A stretch of 64,000 nt of DNA, from contig JAWZSP010000005.1 in the NCBI GenBank assembly GCA_034401135.1, forward strand, positions 2,046,001 through 2,110,000, read 5' to 3'. Under the pieces are notes generated by a model. It was not told the DNA's origin and did no database searches. It saw nothing but the letters and a program-made list of their open reading frames with translations. Positions 32,107-42,899 of the stretch are shown in pieces. Every line of letters begins with the position of its first letter. Position 1 is the first letter of the stretch. Source of the stretch: Volutella citrinella (Eukaryota > Ascomycota > Sordariomycetes > Hypocreales > Nectriaceae). Both the position numbers and the translations under genes were made by a program.

Positions 32107-35100
32107 CTACGCCTCAATCAACTCCATCTTGACTCCTCTCTTGCCCGTCAGCTCGTCCTTCTCGTCTTGGACCCTGACCTTGACCTTCTGGAACAGCTCG
32201 ACCTTGATTTCCCGGCTGCCCTTTGTTGTGAGGGTGTATGTCTCGGCATCAAAGTCAGCCTCGGGCTCCGTCTCCGCTAGATCTCGCAGACGGATTAGGC
32301 CCTCGATTCCGAATCGCGGCACGAGGACGACGAAGCCGTTGCTAAAGATCTTCATGACGAAGGCCTCCTCCTCGGCAACCTTACCCTTGAGGGCCTGCCC
32401 GACATAGTACGCAATGCTGGCACGGCCGGCAAGCTGGGCGTTGCGGTGTCGCACGTTGATGTTCTTGCAGACGGCCTCGAGGCGGCCGCGGCTGCGGACG
32501 GTCGGGTGGACGGCCTCGTAGCCGATGGCGGCAGCAAGCTGTCGGTGGGCGAGCAAATCTGCATACCGTCGGATGGGGGACGTGAAGTGGGTGTAGATTT
32601 CGGATGCCAGGCCGTAGTGGCGGAACTCGGGATAGGCCTGAGTCCCGGAGCAGAAGTACTCGGCGCTCATCATGCAACGCGTGGCCATGATGCGAACAAG
32701 CGTGTTGAAGAAGGGCTCCTTGGGGTCGGCGCACTGGTCCAGGGAATCGGCCAAGGCCTTGCTTGAGTCGGTGTGCAGTTCGAAGCCGCGCTTGACGCGG
32801 AGCTGGTTGGCCAGCTCGTCGAAGTTCGTCTTGGGAGGCGCGCCGTGGCGACGGAGGATGGCGGTTTGAGGGAACGCCTCATGGATCTTGGCGGCGACGC
32901 TAATGTTGGCGAACAGCATGAACTCCTCAACCAGGGAGTTGGTATCGAGTAGCTGCTTCGTCTTGACGTCGATGGGGTCCGACGTCTCAGACTCGGTCTG
33001 AACCTTGACTTCGGGTGATGAGAGGCTCAGAGCGCCAGCTTCCATGCGCTTCTTCTTGAGCTTCTTGGACAGCATGAGAAGCATGCGCATACCCTGGGTG
33101 AGCTCGTCCTGCTGTGACTCGTCGTCGATCCTGAGCTGGGCCTGCTCGTAGCTGAATGCTTCACGAGACTTGATAACGGACTTGGTGAAGCGGACGTTGA
33201 CAATGTCCGCATTCTCGTTCAGCTCCCAAAGTACGGAGAAGGCGTACCGTTCCACATACGGCTTCAGTGAGCACAGATCTGTTCCAAGAAGCATGGGAAG
33301 CATGTCTATTCGCTTGTCCACAAGGTAGACAGTAGTGCCGCGGATACTAGCCTCGGTGTCCATGGCGTTGGCCGGCTTGACGAAATTGGAGACGTCTGCG
33401 ATGTGGACACCGACTTGGTAGTTTCCATTGGGCAGCTTCTGCGCGTGGAGGGCGTCGTCAATATCTTGACAACCGATAGGGTCGATACTGCAGATAAGAA
33501 GGCCTCGGAGATCTTCTCTGTCTCTCCAACCGGGATCATCAGAGCTGGCTGGCACCTTCCAGTCATGGCCCTCTTTCGGTAGGCAGTCGAGCACCGTTTT
33601 GGGAAAGGGTCGATACTGGACATCGTACTCGAGAAGCAGAGCTTCGGTTTCAGCCGTTTTGGTTTCCAGCTCGCCTAGAGATCGAACGAAATGACCGACA
33701 GGGTGCCTCGAATCGCGTTCCCAGGCATCAATGGTTACTAGAAGTCGCTTGCCAAGCAGCTCGGACACCTGGCGCGTGCGGAGGCGGATCTTGGGGATCT
33801 TTTTATCCATTGGGATAAGGAACACGTTGTCCTGCTTTCGTCCCTGGCCGGACGCCTTGCTAGCAGAAGATGGGTCGATGTGGCCGACGTACTGACGCCA
33901 ATTGCGCTTGATGACGCCAACAACCTTGGCGGTTGGCTGAGGTCGGCCCTCGGAAGAGCCCTTCTGCGTCTTCTTAACTTGCTCCTGCAGAGCCTTTCGC
34001 TCCTTTTCCGAGACGAGGTCTTGGCTCTCCTCAGCATCGGCGTTTTCATTTTTGGTGATTGCTTCCTCCTCAATGATCTTTGTTGAAGGCTCTTTCCACT
34101 GGTCTTGGGGAAGCACCTCCACCACGACAACATCGCCGTCGATGGCTCTGTTGATATTCTCACGTCCTAGAACAAGCAAGGGCTTGGGGAAAGTCGGGAC
34201 CTTTATGGAACCTTCCAGATAGTTGTAGGGAGAGACGTTAAAGATGCCCTGGTGCATGAGGCCGGCCTTTACTCCTGTCATCATCTTGGACAGCGAGAAG
34301 TATTCGGGATAGAGCATCTGCCCTTGCTTCTTGAAGCCTCCCTGACTCTGGGATTCGGCCACCATATCCAGGAGTCGCTCTCCGTCCTCGAGGCTGCCGA
34401 CATAGTCTCGCAATGTGGATGCCTGAAGGCCTTCTGCTTTCGCCTTTCGGAGATTGTCCTGGTCGTCGCTGAGCATAACCACAGCTGGCACCTTCTTGGC
34501 TTTCGTCTGAGCCAGGTGATCGCCATACCACTTCACCGCAAGTCGCACCGCACGGTCGTTCCTGTCGTTGACCGTCTCATCTTTCTCACGGTGCACAAAT
34601 GTTTCTTGGCGGAAGTCGTTGAAGAAGACATAGAACCGCTTGTCCTCGCTTTTGGTCAGGCTAACTAGTCGGTTGTATAGTGGCAAAGACCGATTTCGAA
34701 GCTCTTCGAGAACGGTTTGCAAGATGATCACGTCGTAAAAGCTTGAGCTCTGCTCAAACAAGTCCATGGCGTTCAGCAGAGCATTGGTATCAGGGATCAG
34801 ATAGTGACCTTGCGGGTACGCCTTGGTCCCGCCAGGCTTCTCTGATAGCACAAACGGCTGGACTGTATTCAAATTAGCTGGCTGGGGGGCGAAGAATGAG
34901 TCAGGATGCTTACTTTGCTGGGATGCGTCTCTCGGGGCATCTTGAAGACATGCCTTGCAGAGCTTGGAGGAACATGGAATATCGGTTCGTAGGTAGACTT
35001 CCCTTACGATCTTCTGAACCTTGCCGCTCCGCGTCGAGCGCACGTAGACCTTGCTAGAGATACTCGACGCCAGAGCTTCCGAATCATTTCCTCTCTTGAG

Positions 35101-35109
35101 ACTGGTCAT
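32107..35109 (-). CDS. dis3: Exosome catalytic subunit DIS3/RRP44
   Basis: The 3'-5' exoribonuclease and endonuclease of the RNA exosome. ATG is at 35109 (the frame is open a little further upstream but only from a TTG). A 51-nt intron, 34913-34863, has a GTAAGC donor, a CTAAT branch site and an ACAG acceptor. It contains no stop and is a multiple of three, so it also reads through as 17 extra residues. The spliced product is about 983 aa. Order: the CR3 zinc-type motif (C46, C51, C54 in CSSKLCKAC), the PIN endonuclease domain starting LIPDTNALLNAMD (D90), cold-shock domains, then the RNB domain with catalytic CSIDPIGCQDIDDALHA near residue 530 and SAEYFCSGTQAYPEFRHYGL. A C-terminal S1 domain ends the protein (FVVLVPRFGIEGLIRLRDL). 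All catalytic motifs look intact. Confidence 0.97.
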   Translation of the reverse strand: MTSLKRGNDSEALASSISSKVYVRSTRSGKVQKIVREVYLRTDIPCSSKLCKACLQDAPRDASQQSKHPDSFFAPQPANLNTVQPFVLSEKPGGTKAYPQGHYLIPDTNALLNAMDLFEQSSSFYDVIILQTVLEELRNRSLPLYNRLVSLTKSEDKRFYVFFNDFRQETFVHREKDETVNDRNDRAVRLAVKWYGDHLAQTKAKKVPAVVMLSDDQDNLRKAKAEGLQASTLRDYVGSLEDGERLLDMVAESQSQGGFKKQGQMLYPEYFSLSKMMTGVKAGLMHQGIFNVSPYNYLEGSIKVPTFPKPLLVLGRENINRAIDGDVVVVEVLPQDQWKEPSTKIIEEEAITKNENADAEESQDLVSEKERKALQEQVKKTQKGSSEGRPQPTAKVVGVIKRNWRQYVGHIDPSSASKASGQGRKQDNVFLIPMDKKIPKIRLRTRQVSELLGKRLLVTIDAWERDSRHPVGHFVRSLGELETKTAETEALLLEYDVQYRPFPKTVLDCLPKEGHDWKVPASSDDPGWRDREDLRGLLICSIDPIGCQDIDDALHAQKLPNGNYQVGVHIADVSNFVKPANAMDTEASIRGTTVYLVDKRIDMLPMLLGTDLCSLKPYVERYAFSVLWELNENADIVNVRFTKSVIKSREAFSYEQAQLRIDDESQQDELTQGMRMLLMLSKKLKKKRMEAGALSLSSPEVKVQTESETSDPIDVKTKQLLDTNSLVEEFMLFANISVAAKIHEAFPQTAILRRHGAPPKTNFDELANQLRVKRGFELHTDSSKALADSLDQCADPKEPFFNTLVRIMATRCMMSAEYFCSGTQAYPEFRHYGLASEIYTHFTSPIRRYADLLAHRQLAAAIGYEAVHPTVRSRGRLEAVCKNINVRHRNAQLAGRASIAYYVGQALKGKVAEEEAFVMKIFSNGFVVLVPRFGIEGLIRLRDLAETEPEADFDAETYTLTTKGSREIKVELFQKVKVRVQDEKDELTGKRGVKMELIEA
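34863..34913 (-). other. Length-neutral 51-nt intron of DIS3
   Basis: Donor GTAAGC (first base 34913), CTAAT branch site about 10 nt before the acceptor, ACAG acceptor ending at 34863. Splicing changes SQQ-SKHPD...NLNT-VQPF into SQQIQPFVL, which matches the family spacing between CR3 and the PIN domain. Because it has no stop and keeps frame, retention would give a full-length variant. Confidence 0.75.
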
Positions 35110-38100
35110 CTTTGCCAATCCTATGTCGTTGCGTGGGTGAGGCTGGGCATAAGTTTGGACATTTGAAAATGCACAGGCTTGGTAATGTGGGTACTGATGT
35201 TGACGGCGCTAGTCAATCTCTTATCGATACCGGAAGAAGCACCTCGAATATCTTCATCACCAATTGTTCTGTTATACCATTCTAATCATTTTAATTTCAA
35301 TAAAAGAGACCCTCTAGCCATAAACTCTATTTTATCACCCATGTATTGGTAACACCGCTATTCATCCACATCTTCAAATGTGTGGCATGTCACATGACAT
35401 CGTTGTTGCACGTGATCTGGCTCAGACATTCATGGTAGGCAGAATCTCAATATAACTGCGAAAGATGAAATTACTTTGTTCAGGCCTTTTGCTCTTTAAA
35501 ATAACTAGTTTCCAAAATCACTTGACGCTGTTGCGCCCAGGAGGCAGCTCAAGTGCATTTCAAAATGGGTAATGTTGTTTCTCTACACCAGCACGCGGTG
35601 CAGAACTACTGTAGAATTGGAGGACTCTGTGACGCCAGGTAAATTTACCGAAGCCTCGGCTCAGTTTAGTACTTGGTGTCATGGCTGGGATGTCAAAGTC
35701 GGAATGGCACTCTGGATCTGGGGGGTTCGGGGCTGTTGTTGTATGCGAGTGTGAGAGAAGAGGCGAGGAACGAGATCTGGCGGGAAGTATCACAAGTCGA
35801 TTCCGGCGTTTGGACCTCATTATTCACTGTGAGCATTCAACATAAAAGGAGTGAATGTAACGATTAACCATTAGTCAACGGAGAGGAAAGGGCATGGCAT
35901 CCAGCAGAATCATCTACACAGCCTGGTGACGTGCCAAACCACGCCTCTTGCTTGCAACAGCGAAGTGGAGCGAGGTATCATGCCGAGTAGGCAACCAACT
36001 AGGCAACCTTTACTCGCTAGGCTGAGCAACAGTCATGGCCAGAATCTCATGGCAATGGAGAATTGCGGGCTGGGTTTCAGGCGGGCACGTTGCTTCTTCG
36101 TTTACCCAGCAGGACCTGTTCAAAACCATGGGCAACTAGCAGATTTAGAAATGGTTGCAGTAGCCGAGTTTCAGAATTCACGTCTGGTGTTCGAGGTAAC
36201 CAAGCCACCTCTAGCACTTGGCATAACCGTTCCCAAAGTAAAGAGCTAGCCGGCCACATCTACACTTTTCCCTCCGCCAGGCATGGCGCGTACCCCCTGA
36301 CGGGCCCGGCATACTCGGAGGAGGGATGCGTTTGGCTGATGGATGGATGGATGGCTTGGGTGTGTTCGTTGATGGTCGGCACCTGGCCAACCCCATGGAT
36401 ATGGGCAGCCAATGGCGAACAGTCAGTCAATAGGCAGCTTTCCATTCTTCGAGGTGCAACGCTCGCGTCGCACACCCCCTCCACCAGTCCTTCTGACCAC
36501 TTTCGAAGCCTAGCCCGGCCATTTTTATCTCTCCATCCAGATCAGCAAAGAGTGGAGAAAATCCTTTCCCGAGGGACGGGCCTGCAGGTCTCTATGACTT
36601 GCATTGGCCTTGTCGCCAACGTGAGAGATGGTAGAACATGATCCATCACATGGTGCTCGCAACCCTGACCAAGGTTGTGTTTCGCGATGAAACCAGGAAA
36701 ATAGGTTGGCCTATTCATTTTCAGTGAGACTCGGGCGTGCGGTTGGTGGACTTTCAGCTTGTGACAGAGCGAGGCCTTGGCTGCTGAGCTATGTGCCTCT
36801 TGCCTGGGTAACAGGGATTCTCGTATCTGCACATTTGAAAGAGTCAATATATTTGTCAGGATGTCAGCCAGGAAGGAGTCTTCGTTCGGCCGAAGTGGTC
36901 ATGTCCCGGCCTTCGATCCGCCGGGCTTGCAAACAAGCCAAATGGCGGTCAAATTTAAGGCAGGGAAGTCAACGCCCGCTGGCGGCTCTGGTCCCGGAGC
37001 AGACTTGGGATAGGGCCATGCTGACACCCGGCCGACGCGTTCGAAATGGCCATTAACCAACCTAGGCTTCCTGAAGCCTTTCCGAGCGGTTGGGTTTCAG
37101 CTGTGGCGGCGTGCTCTTTGTCACTCTGGCCGGGAATCGCGAGGCCAAGCCAATCAGGCGAGAGGTGACTCAAGTTCAAGTCTGTGACCATTGTTGCATT
37201 CGCCTAGACCAACCCTGGTATCCCCGGTCTTGATGCCAACTTGTCGACGAGAGTAGCAACATGGCACACAGGGGGAGGAGGGGGGCCGGCGCAGAGCCAG
37301 CCGTTCGGAGCGCACACGCATACAGCAAATACATGGCGGCGATCCTTGGCCCAGCCCCGATCCGCTAGTCTGGGAGACTGAGGCTCGAAGGGTGATGTCA
37401 TATGGAGTGATTAGTTTGGTGTTGTGTGCTGTTGGCCCATCGAGGAGCATGCAAGTTCCCACTGGGGATGGTGATCCGTGCAGGCAGATACACGCAACCC
37501 GGTCCTACGGACAATAGGTGGGAAGTACAGAGCATGGATGCCAACTCGTGGGCGTCGTGGGCGTCGTGGCCCTCGCACAGACATCGGGTAGGAGCGCCAG
37601 AGCCCCGGAAGCGCGCGCACTGGACCGGTGGGCTGCAGGCAGGACGAAGGGGGCCGTGTGACTGCTTCCCGTTGGCTGCTGGGCATTTTGGCATTTGGCA
37701 GATGGCCGCGTCTGGCCGCACACAAGCTCTGTGAATCGCAGCGCATTGCATGCTTAGCACCAAGTACAGTGCGTGCGACGGATTCGAGGGTGCGGCTGTG
37801 GAACCGGGGTGCATATCCGTGGATGGCTTGTGCAACCTGACTATCCGGGGGCCTAAGGTAGGCGGCTACGGAAGAACGGGCAGGAGCTCATGGAGGCCGG
37901 CCTTGCCTGGGTCACGCTGAAGGCACCTTGGGATTTGGCTCATCGACCATGCATTGCGCATGCTCGTTACTTGATATACCCCCGCAAGCCCCGGCAGCAG
38001 ACCAGGCCTGGCACACCTCCCCCCCCCAGAGGGAGCATTGGTAATATCTCACAATGGGCGTGGCTGCGGCCGGTGAGCAGCGTCTGGGGTGCTCCCGGTG

Positions 38101-38378
38101 ATCCATGTGACGGCGAGGGGAGGCAGGTGGCTTGAATAGGAAGTCCATGACGCTGGTCCTGTCTACTAGCCCCGAGCAGTGCACGAACGGATCCCTATTG
38201 GCTCCCACCGCCCGATAACACACGGCCACTGGCGCCTGGGTCTGCGAAAGGCTCATGGCCACGGGGCCTCGACTACCTGCCTAGCGTGCGACAAGCAGCC
38301 GGCCACAAGAGACATCCGTCGATATTGGCAGCCGCAGAGGCTCGCTCTTGGGAATCAACGAAGGGGACAGGGGGAGAG

Positions 38379-38400
38379 AGGGAGGGAGGGAGGGAGGGAG
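38379..38400 (+). repeat. (GGGA)n repeat with G-quadruplex potential
   Basis: Five or more runs of three G separated by single A on the + strand, which fits the minimal G-quadruplex pattern. Confidence 0.75.
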
Positions 38401-38463
38401 AGGAACCATCTCGTACTTCGATCGCGTAGGTCCTCATAGGCGACTGCCGTCTGACCTCATTTT

Positions 38464-38489
38464 TGCTGCTGCTGCTGTTGCTGCTGCTG
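38464..38489. repeat. (CTG)n microsatellite
   Basis: About eight GCT/CTG units interrupted once by GTTG. Confidence 0.85.
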
Positions 38490-41400
38490 GAGGAACGGAC
38501 AACCGGACTGACAGTGAGCAGCAGCCTGGTGGACCAATACTTTCCCAGCGTGGCGCAAGACGGACGAGGCGACTCGTTGCCAGCGTAGCCAGGCCCAGGT
38601 ATGTGATGCATAATCAATAGCAGTCATTATCATCTTTCATCTTTCAGCAGGCATTGGAGGCCCCCTGACGCATGCCGGCCAAACGGACAGCATGAGAACA
38701 TATCGGACGGCGGCCGCCATGCTCGCCGGATCCGGCATCCCCCCTCCGTTTGTCGAGGGAGTGCGGTACGGCAAGCCGGTGGACTGGGTCAAGCCGAGGG
38801 CGTCCATCCGGATCAACTTGAGACCCGATGTCTTCCTGGTATCAGCGAGGGGTTTGATCAATGGACACCTCATCGTGCCCGGCCGGACATTAGCACTCAG
38901 TCCAGCCGAGCAGGGGCTGGGCACAAGGGCCAAACCCAACTGCGGCGTCAAGCTGACCCCCTAGGCGATGCACGAGGTCAGGCCTTCTGTCGCCACTATG
39001 ATTGGCTGCCTTGGCTAATGGGGAGAAGCGCTTGCAAGTCATCACTAGACTGTACTCTGAAGAGACGCCAACAGGGGGCCTGCATCAAGATGATGCAATG
39101 CCAGGTCTCGTTTACATAGCAGGTGGAGTAGGTGTTGATCGATCTGGTCAATATCAACCGACAAATATACACAGCAATAACCAAAGCAGGCAGAAAGTGA
39201 TCAAAGAATGCCAACGGCCAAGCCAGGGCGGGAATGGTCAGAATAGGCGCGGTTGTAGCCGACAGCCAGTCTGTGCCGAGGCTACGACGGCACTATTCAC
39301 GTGCGGCACGAGATTTGCGGTGCGCTGTACAAGCGCCTGAGCGCCAGGAGATAATCATGCTGATGAGCCAGCACTCTATTATCAAGCGAAAGTGCGCAAC
39401 GGGGCTAGCGCAACGGTGGGCAGAGAACTGATAAATGGCAAAACCGCAAATGCAACGGGCGGCCTAGAGCCGCGGCGGGGCTCCCTAGCGATCGCTGATC
39501 GATGGGGCCGGCCGCTGGGCCCGCTGGTGGCTTAATGGTTCGTGTGGCAGCGACGGACCCGAGTCGTCTGGGAAGAGGGGGGAGCCAAAGTGGATGAGAT
39601 TGGCATCACGAGGGCGTGGTATCGACAGGGGACCCGCTCCTGGGGACTCACCCCCCAAAGTTACTCGCGTATCTCGTCTAACAACGTGCAAGAGCTGAAA
39701 GAGGCAGCCACGAAGAACTGGCTGTCCTCCTGGGCCCGTCTCCCCGTCCCGGCACGCTGGGGGGATCCGGAGAAGTACGGAACGCAGGTGTCGCAACGGG
39801 ATGGCCGGCTGCCCATCTTTCCGGGGGCGGAGGAGGGGGGAGGAAGGGAGGAGGAGTGTGCTTCCTCAGCGGCGCATGATGCTTATTGGCATCGGAGTCC
39901 ATGGTCGCCGGGAGGAACTCGGGTGGGCATAATAACCTCAAACATCAAACATCCGGCATCACCGTAAGCCAGCCGGCAGCCAGCAGGATCTAGCCTCCTG
40001 TACAGCCCAGATTGTTGGAGTTGCGGGAACTCTGCATTTGCGGGGATGTGCGAGGGTGGGCTGTAGTGGTGGTGGTGGTGGTGCCAGGGAGGCATCTGGT
40101 GTGTCTGGGGTTATTTTTTTTTCGGGGCGATCGCTCCCGCACCTCCCCTCCCTTCGCCCAAATGTCCCTTGACCCTTCTTGGATTCTTCGATTTTTTGCT
40201 GGTGGTGGTAGATCGGCTCAGGAGTGTGCTTGTGTTTGCACATGGTCGGTCCGGGGCAGCCAAGGATGTTGCGCGCAGGGGCATGGACATGGGGTCGACC
40301 GTCGACGTTCCTCACAGTTGCCGGATAGGACAGGGTCGATGGGGAGGGGAAGAGATTCATCCCTCGGCCATGGCCAACAGCACCTGCCCTGCTCGCAGGT
40401 CCACGGTCCACCACTGTACGGGCAGTTACCACCACAGTAGCACTAACGATGGGTGCATCGCTAGTTGCTACGCAGCCCCGAGATCCTGGGGTCGATGGCC
40501 ATTGCCAGTTTGCGCTGGAGTACCCGAAGCCGCACCTGCAGGCTTGCGACCGGCTGGGCCTTACTTGATTTGGGGCCACTGACGAGGGCGCGGCTGGTCG
40601 CTTTTAGTCAATGGGCGGAGTTAGCCTGGACTAGTCCCATCCCAACGCGCCACAGAGCCGGCTCTCCAACGGCCGCCCAAACCTTTGCAGCCTCACTGGA
40701 CCATTGTCCACAGTAGGGCGTCCCGACGTAGCAGTTGCGTTACTGTGTACCTCGCCTAGTCTTCCGCCACCGTGTGCCCTGGGCCGAGGTGGTGGTGATT
40801 TGATCTGCGGCCTGTTAGGCTATCGCGACGACGAACATCTTGTTGAAAACCCGACCCCAGCTCGCTGGCTGGAGCAAGCCGTGGGCCTTTGGAAATATCA
40901 GACCGAGTTCAATCTCTGGGCGGACGGGGCCTGGGTTCAGCTCGACTATCGATGGCTGAACCGCCAGTATCTTCGACGGTCTGACGGAGAGACACGCAAC
41001 CGAAAGTTGCATACGTCCACATCACAAGCCAAGGCTGGAACCACTACTTTCTTCGCAGTTCCCGATTGTGCCGGTATAATTTCAGGGGTCATGGCCGCAC
41101 GGAAGGACCAGGGAGTCACTGTACCGTACATGCTCGACTTTAAACAAGGTCCTCTGATACCCCATCGGCAGCAACTGCATGTACTCGGGAAGCCCGGCCT
41201 GGAGAGGATCTTGTTCTGTGAGATCTCAACCTATTCTCTCTCCTGGGTTGTTACCAGGTACAACCTAGGGTACACCCGGCCTCGTGGTCCCGAGAGGATC
41301 CGCCTCTGGTAACCGGAATGAACTGCGGTCATTGAAATTGAAGAAGAGAGACATGTTGAGCCTGTGTTGGCGAATCAATGGGGTGTGATTGTGCCACCGA

Positions 41401-42822
41401 AGGGCATGATATCTGAGTCTGTGCCCGTGGAATGTATCAACACGGCTGCCTGGTCTCTCCGTCAGGGCATGGGGAGTGTCTTGGTTCAAAGGTTCCAATA
41501 TGATATCCTACGTAGGTCGACAACAACCCTAGTTACCTCATTGTTTTACGGGTTGATACCTTCGCGACAGACATTGACTTCGTTGCAGGCCCAGAGCGCA
41601 CAGCCGCCAGCAACTCTCCGGTCTGTCTACTCCTGCACATCCAGACTCAATCCAACTAGGCCCAAGCGTCGTCCTGACCGGTATTACCATACCCCGAAGC
41701 ACTCTTCTCCGAACTGGGCTTGGTGTCCAAGGCAAGTTGGATGTTTGCTTGCCGTTGACAAGGCGTGAGGGGAGCGCACGTCCCCAGTTCTCACCGCGGT
41801 GCAATGGTCCGTTGTGGCGATGATAATCCTGCCGTACAGGAATTGAATCTGACTGCGCCTGTTGGTGTGATGGCTTGGGAAGCCGATGCATGAAGTCCAG
41901 GGTTTCATCCTTCCATTGCCTCGGGAAATACGAGCCAGAGACACAGCCTGGTCCTCCGCGAGTCCCGCTGCGACTGCCAGCAACATCTGACAGTGATTAT
42001 CTTGTCATGCCCGGGTTTCGTAGTGCCCGCAGGGCTGGGACCGAACAGGAGAATCTGACAATGCAATCCCGTAATACTACCATTAATACTATGACTTATT
42101 GCCGTCGCCGGTCGCTGAGGGGGGTATCCACAGAAGCGGGAGCGACGGATGCCTGCTCCCCCAGGACGGACAGAGATACGTTGCTCAGCGCACCCCCGTA
42201 CCTGTGCGGAGAGGCACGTCGGCGGCGCAGACGCAGTATGTTGAAGCCCGACCGAGTATCCGGCCGCACAGCAGTAAGTACCCTAGGCGGGCTCCCATCC
42301 CCAGCTGGTAACACGGGGCGGCGTGATAGATGACTCCCTCCAACGAAGCCGACTAATAATGCTAGGCCTGGTAGCGTCCGTTTTGCTCTCCTCGGGCAGC
42401 CTTTGCACCCGCAAAGTACGGTTACGACTAGCAGTAAGCTTCACCACGACCTCCACTTGGACTCGTCAGCAGACCGCATTTTTCCTATCTCAGCCGCCGG
42501 CGGCTAGTTCTATCGTCATCCCTCATCGCGACCCAAAGTCTCCGCTTTCTCGGGCTTCTGCGGCGGGGGCATCGGTGGCGGCTGGTGGATGATATGATAT
42601 CGATATTTCTCAAAGCTCCTAACAGCCGCCTATGATACGAAATCGCATCACGGGCGCCTGCATACGAGAAGTGCCCGATCCGGGCTAACACCAGTGCCTG
42701 CGGGCTTGGGCTTGCACTCTAGCGCCAGTTGAGAATTCGCGAGGCAGGCCTCGTGGCCTACGAAGTAGACAGTAGAAGAACATGGAGTTTCAAGAGACAC
42801 TCCCTTGTAGGTAGTGCCTTCC

Positions 42823-42846
42823 GCTGCTGCTGCTGCTGCTGCTGCT
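42823..42846. repeat. (CTG)n microsatellite
   Basis: Eight uninterrupted GCT/CTG units about 2.5 kb upstream of the SWP82-like gene. Confidence 0.88.
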
Positions 42847-42899
42847 CGATACTTGGTAGCAGTAGCACCCGTGGACGTGCTTTGAGGTACTACAATACA

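Noticed and set aside
37692..37716. Near-identical stretch GGCAGATGG-C/T-GCGTCTGGCC also present near 61945
   Set aside because: Only about 21 bases match with one difference and the flanks do not align; too short to call a repeat family.
40704..41312. About 200-codon + strand frame in desert 2
   Set aside because: Opens at TTG rather than ATG and shows no recognised motif; not enough to call a gene.
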